9,409 bases of DNA from Phycisphaerae bacterium (lineage in GTDB: Bacteria > Planctomycetota > Phycisphaerae > Phycisphaerales > SM1A02). The stretch's first letter is position 1, and the number at the start of each line of letters is the position of its first letter. The notes under the pieces are model-generated. The model searched no databases. It had not been told where the DNA came from and saw only the letters and a program-made list of their open reading frames with translations. Shown here piece after piece: positions 6,906-9,409 of this stretch. Made by a program: the position numbers and the translations under genes. Location of the stretch: assembly GCA_018665385.1 (NCBI GenBank), contig JABJDN010000098.1, positions 1-9,409 on the forward strand, written 5' to 3'.

Positions 6906-7363
6906 TCCACAAGCTCTTTTGTTTTTTCAACAAGTGTAATTTCTTTAATCACTAAGGAATCGTCTATTGCTTTTGTCATATCCCACAATGTCAACGCGGA
7001 AACACTCACTGCAGTAAGCGCTTCCATTTCAATCCCTGTTCTTCCAGTTACAACAACAGTTGATCGAATACGAATTGTGCAATCTGATATCTTTTCAAAT
7101 TGAACATCTACGTATTCGATTGGAAGTGGATGACAAAGAGGAATCAGGTTACCGCACTGCTTCGCTGCTTGGATTCCAGACACCCGCGCAACTGCTAGGG
7201 CTTCACCTTTGGGCAAATCAGATCGAAGAATAGCGTCAATAGTTTCCGCTTTGGCACAAAACAAACCTTCTGCGAGAGCTGTTCGCAACATAGGCGTTTT
7301 GGATGAAATATTTACCATGCTGGCTTTTCCATATTCATCGAGATGCGTCAATTGATTGCTCAT
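6902..7363 (-). CDS. moaC: Cyclic pyranopterin monophosphate synthase (MoaC)
   Basis: It turns the MoaA product 3',8-cyclo-7,8-dihydro-GTP into cyclic pyranopterin monophosphate, the second step of molybdenum cofactor synthesis, in the cytoplasm. At 153 residues it is slightly short. Family motifs are present: LTHLDEYGKASMVNIS near the N-terminus, KGEALAVARVSGIQAAK, LIPLCHPLPI (H78), TGIEMEALTAVS (E112, E114) and LWDMTKA (D128, K131), corresponding to the active-site residues known from E. coli MoaC. The chain stops at LVEKTKELVD, so the customary GGKSG-type tail is missing. The ATG overlaps the amidohydrolase TGA (ATGA) and has AAGGA a few bases upstream, which suggests translational coupling. 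No other moa, mog or moe gene is nearby. Confidence 0.94.
   Translation of the reverse strand: MSNQLTHLDEYGKASMVNISSKTPMLRTALAEGLFCAKAETIDAILRSDLPKGEALAVARVSGIQAAKQCGNLIPLCHPLPIEYVDVQFEKISDCTIRIRSTVVVTGRTGIEMEALTAVSVSALTLWDMTKAIDDSLVIKEITLVEKTKELVD
7360..7363 (-). other. ATGA stop-start overlap, amidohydrolase to moaC
   Basis: On the minus strand the moaC ATG (7363-7361) contains the first bases of the amidohydrolase TGA (7362-7360). This points to one transcript and coupled translation. Confidence 0.85.
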
Positions 7364-8826
7364 ATATGTTCCTTTTCATAAACCACTTTACCGGCTTGAA
7401 TAGTCATTGTTACCGTTGGCTTTGTACTCTTCCAATTGCATTCTAGTGGATTACAATCTAGAACCACTACATCCCCTGCAGCACCATGAAGCAAATGACC
7501 TATTGCATTGTCTTGCAGAGATATACCCGCGTTTACAGTAGATGCAACCAGTGCTTCATGTGGTGTAAGTCCATTTAGTATAGAAACTTGCATTGCTTCA
7601 AGTGGATGTGGTGGTGCTATAGGCCAATCTGACCCAAAAGAGAGGTTTGCACCACCGTCGATCATCCTCCTCCAATTGTGCATTTCACGTGAGCGTTGCG
7701 TTCCCAGTGCAACTGGTGCGATACAACAGTCGTCCACCTGATGCAGTGGCTGAACGCCGAACCAACGGTTCTTTAACCGATACATATCTTTTTCCGCGAT
7801 ACATTGCCCATGCTCAATTCTAGCAACCACTGATTCAGGGATAGAAGAGAGTTCCAACAATGCTAAGCCAACAGCTTCGTCGCCGATGGCATGCATAACG
7901 GGTGCAAGGTCGCATTTAAGAACTTGTGCAATCCAGTTTGATAACTGACCGTTCGAGGCATGACTTGCCCAAACACCGCGTGAATCATCGTCAAGCCATG
8001 GCTTGTACATTTTGGCACTTCTAGAACCAAGGGTGCCATCAAGAAACGTTTTTACGCCAATCACTTTGAAGAATGAATCTTGTTTGGTAGAGTCAAGCAA
8101 TGAAATGAACCTTGTGTCGGGTTCGTCTAAACACATCACAAAACAGCGAAGTTGTTTATCAGCTTGCACATGGGCTAGAACTTCAATAGCTTCATTCAGA
8201 TGTTCCATAGTGCCAACAGAGGTAACGCCATGCGCATGAAGGTAGGAAATTGAACGATCAACGGCTGATTTTTTATCTTTCAAAGTTAACTTAGGAATAA
8301 GAGGAATAACATGATGAAACAGAACATCTTCCTTCACAATTCCTTCGGAAAGATTTGCTCCCCCTGGTAGTTTCTCTAGCTCGCGTACGTCGAGCAGACT
8401 TAACAATGCGTCGTTACAAATTGCTGTATGAAAATCGTTTCTGTAGCACAGTACTGGCTTCGTACACTTCGGTAACCAATTCATAGTAGGAGATGATCCC
8501 ACTTTTTCTTCCGTCCAGCCCGATGCGAGTAACCAAGGCGTATCGGCTTCTATACCCTGCGTAAGCTTTTCTCGAAACTCTGTTTCTGATGTGCAACCAG
8601 AAAGATCAATTCCAAGGCCCGTGGAACAATAAATAAGATGCATATGAGAATCGATTAAGCCCGGAATTGCGGTCGAACCAGAAAGATCAATTTGGATTGC
8701 TTCCTCTTGCCCATGTGCCTTAGTATCTACAACAATCCCATTTGAAATCGTGAGATCTGTGGTAAATGTTCCATTTACAGGGTCTCGTAAGATATTTCCA
8801 TTATAAAGATGAATTGTTGTACTCAT
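7360..8826 (-). CDS. Amidohydrolase family 3 protein (YtcJ-like metal-dependent hydrolase)
   Basis: This is a cytoplasmic metal-dependent hydrolase of the amidohydrolase superfamily, 488 residues; the substrate is unknown, with members acting on amides, N-formyl groups or similar C-N bonds. An N-terminal beta-sandwich strand region (LYNGNI, ISNGIVVD) leads into the TIM barrel with the metal motif IPGLIDSHMHL (H61, H63). Further metal or active-site candidates are K259 in VKTFLDGTLGSRSA, a hallmark of the YtcJ/NfdA group, H312 in MHAIGDEAV, H339 in RIEHGQ and D400 in FGSDWPIAPPHPL. The C-terminus rebuilds the small beta domain (GDVVVLDCNPLE, QAGKVVYE). Length is a little below the 520-560 usual for the group and I see no signal peptide. 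It starts at ATG with only a weak ribosome binding site, and its TGA overlaps the moaC ATG. No substrate-specific neighbour helps. Confidence 0.9.
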   Translation of the reverse strand: MSTTIHLYNGNILRDPVNGTFTTDLTISNGIVVDTKAHGQEEAIQIDLSGSTAIPGLIDSHMHLIYCSTGLGIDLSGCTSETEFREKLTQGIEADTPWLLASGWTEEKVGSSPTMNWLPKCTKPVLCYRNDFHTAICNDALLSLLDVRELEKLPGGANLSEGIVKEDVLFHHVIPLIPKLTLKDKKSAVDRSISYLHAHGVTSVGTMEHLNEAIEVLAHVQADKQLRCFVMCLDEPDTRFISLLDSTKQDSFFKVIGVKTFLDGTLGSRSAKMYKPWLDDDSRGVWASHASNGQLSNWIAQVLKCDLAPVMHAIGDEAVGLALLELSSIPESVVARIEHGQCIAEKDMYRLKNRWFGVQPLHQVDDCCIAPVALGTQRSREMHNWRRMIDGGANLSFGSDWPIAPPHPLEAMQVSILNGLTPHEALVASTVNAGISLQDNAIGHLLHGAAGDVVVLDCNPLECNWKSTKPTVTMTIQAGKVVYEKEHI

Positions 8827-8897
8827 GTTGGTTACTCTACTAGACCGAAAGTAAAATCAACGCACCCTTTCTAAGAAGAAAAGTCCTTATTACTCCG

Positions 8898-9409
8898 ATG
8901 ACTAGATTGTATTCCATTTTGCCTCTTCTGCTTGCAAGCACAGCTTGCGAGCAAAGCCCCTCGAATAAACCTGCGCCAATTTCTGCTGCGGAAGTTACTA
9001 CACCAATCATTGATCCTAATTCTTCGAGCACATCTCTTCTTGACGTCGACCAGAAATCGATGAGCGATAAAATTGATGGTTTTACGCAAACTCCACCTGT
9101 AGATAATTCGATTATTACAATTCAAGAATATGCCATAGACAAGCCGGCTACGTGGTTCTGGGTACCACCAAAATCTCTTATTGTCAGCGAAAATTATGTT
9201 GTTCCGAGCGTTGGCAAAAATGAATCTGCCCTATTTTCTGCCACCTTTTTTAACGAAGGCGAAGGCGGACACTTTACAGAAAATATTGAGCGTTGGAAAT
9301 CTATGTTTAGAAATAATGAAGGCGCACCTATCAAACCTGAAATAGTGGTTATTGAAGTAAACGGGCACGATGCTGTAGTAGCAGAATTCCATGGAGAATA
9401 TATGGGAGC
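8898..9409 (+). CDS. Putative lipoprotein, C-terminus outside window
   Basis: The plus-strand frame is open from ATG at 8898 to the window edge (170 codons plus 2 bases). The N-terminus MTRLYSILPLLLASTAC is a lipoprotein signal: short basic start, hydrophobic core and C17 in a lipobox-like STAC. A polar Ser/Pro/Thr-rich linker runs to about residue 70. From about 72 a folded domain begins: an EYAIDKPATWFWVPPKSL strand region, then NESALFSATFFNEGEGG, then HFTENIERWKSMF and a PEIVVIEVNGHDAVVAEFHGEY end. This order recalls a planctomycete exported domain in which a 'GW..PPSSSMR' start, a 'GGG...N..RW..QF' helix and a 'G.Y' strand occur, but I know no function for it. It is divergent from the amidohydrolase with 71 bases between. 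There is no clear Shine-Dalgarno. Confidence 0.75.
   Translation, partial: MTRLYSILPLLLASTACEQSPSNKPAPISAAEVTTPIIDPNSSSTSLLDVDQKSMSDKIDGFTQTPPVDNSIITIQEYAIDKPATWFWVPPKSLIVSENYVVPSVGKNESALFSATFFNEGEGGHFTENIERWKSMFRNNEGAPIKPEIVVIEVNGHDAVVAEFHGEYMG

Noticed and set aside
6880..6910. Frameshift at the 3' end of moaC hiding a GGKSG tail
   Set aside because: The other frames after the EK residues do not give Gly-Lys-Ser-Gly, so the short end appears genuine.
8827..8897. Divergent promoters between the amidohydrolase and lipoprotein genes
   Set aside because: The 71 bases are AT-rich with a TAAAAT hexamer, but no good -35 at the right distance and no clear dyad.
8840..9125. Minus-strand reading frames under the lipoprotein gene
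   Set aside because: They overlap the lipoprotein coding frame, lack family features, and have the Arg/Cys-rich composition of antisense frames.
1..9409. Mobile element, defence system, CRISPR array or phage cargo
   Set aside because: No transposase, integrase, nuclease, helicase, direct-repeat array or tRNA was seen. Coding style looks even across the window.

Overview
The window is an ordinary, gene-dense piece of bacterial chromosome of moderate to low GC (AT-rich third codon positions). Eight protein genes fill almost all of it; no gap exceeds about 110 bases. I see no tRNA, rRNA, CRISPR array, insertion sequence, integrase or phage gene. Several features are reminiscent of Planctomycetota, possibly a Phycisphaerae-like marine lineage: a trypsin-like protease with a small exported N-terminal domain in place of PDZ domains, a long exported FG-GAP/VCBS propeller protein, a rhomboid protease fused to TPR-like helices, and a lipoprotein with a 'GGxxxxNIERW'-type domain. 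This taxonomic placement is an inference from protein style and was not tested by a search.

Layout. Bases 1-1520, minus strand: an uncharacterised, probably exported protein (incomplete, TTG start) lies downstream of an HtrA-like secreted serine protease. Bases 1599-3875, plus strand, divergent from the protease: a 758-residue exported FG-GAP repeat protein. Bases 3880-5028, minus strand, convergent with it across only 4 bases: citrate synthase with a GTG start. Bases 5140-6905, plus strand, divergent from citrate synthase: a two-gene unit of a rhomboid-TPR membrane protease and TrpF, joined by an ATGA overlap. Bases 6902-8826, minus strand, convergent with trpF through a shared TTAA: a two-gene unit of a YtcJ-like amidohydrolase and MoaC, also joined by an ATGA overlap. 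Bases 8898-9409, plus strand: the start of a lipoprotein gene that runs off the window.

How the genes relate. The window mixes housekeeping metabolism (citrate synthase for the TCA cycle, TrpF for tryptophan synthesis, MoaC for molybdenum cofactor) with envelope and exported proteins. The metabolic genes are isolated from their usual pathway partners. Translational coupling pairs them with unrelated genes: a membrane protease with TrpF, and an amidohydrolase with MoaC. I see no convincing undescribed multi-gene system. The points most worth a second look are the inferred 14-blade (two times seven) propeller architecture, the PDZ-less protease with its N-terminal domain, the His-to-Cys change in TrpF, the MoaC without its usual C-terminal Gly-Lys-rich tail, and an inverted repeat placed inside a possible citrate synthase promoter.
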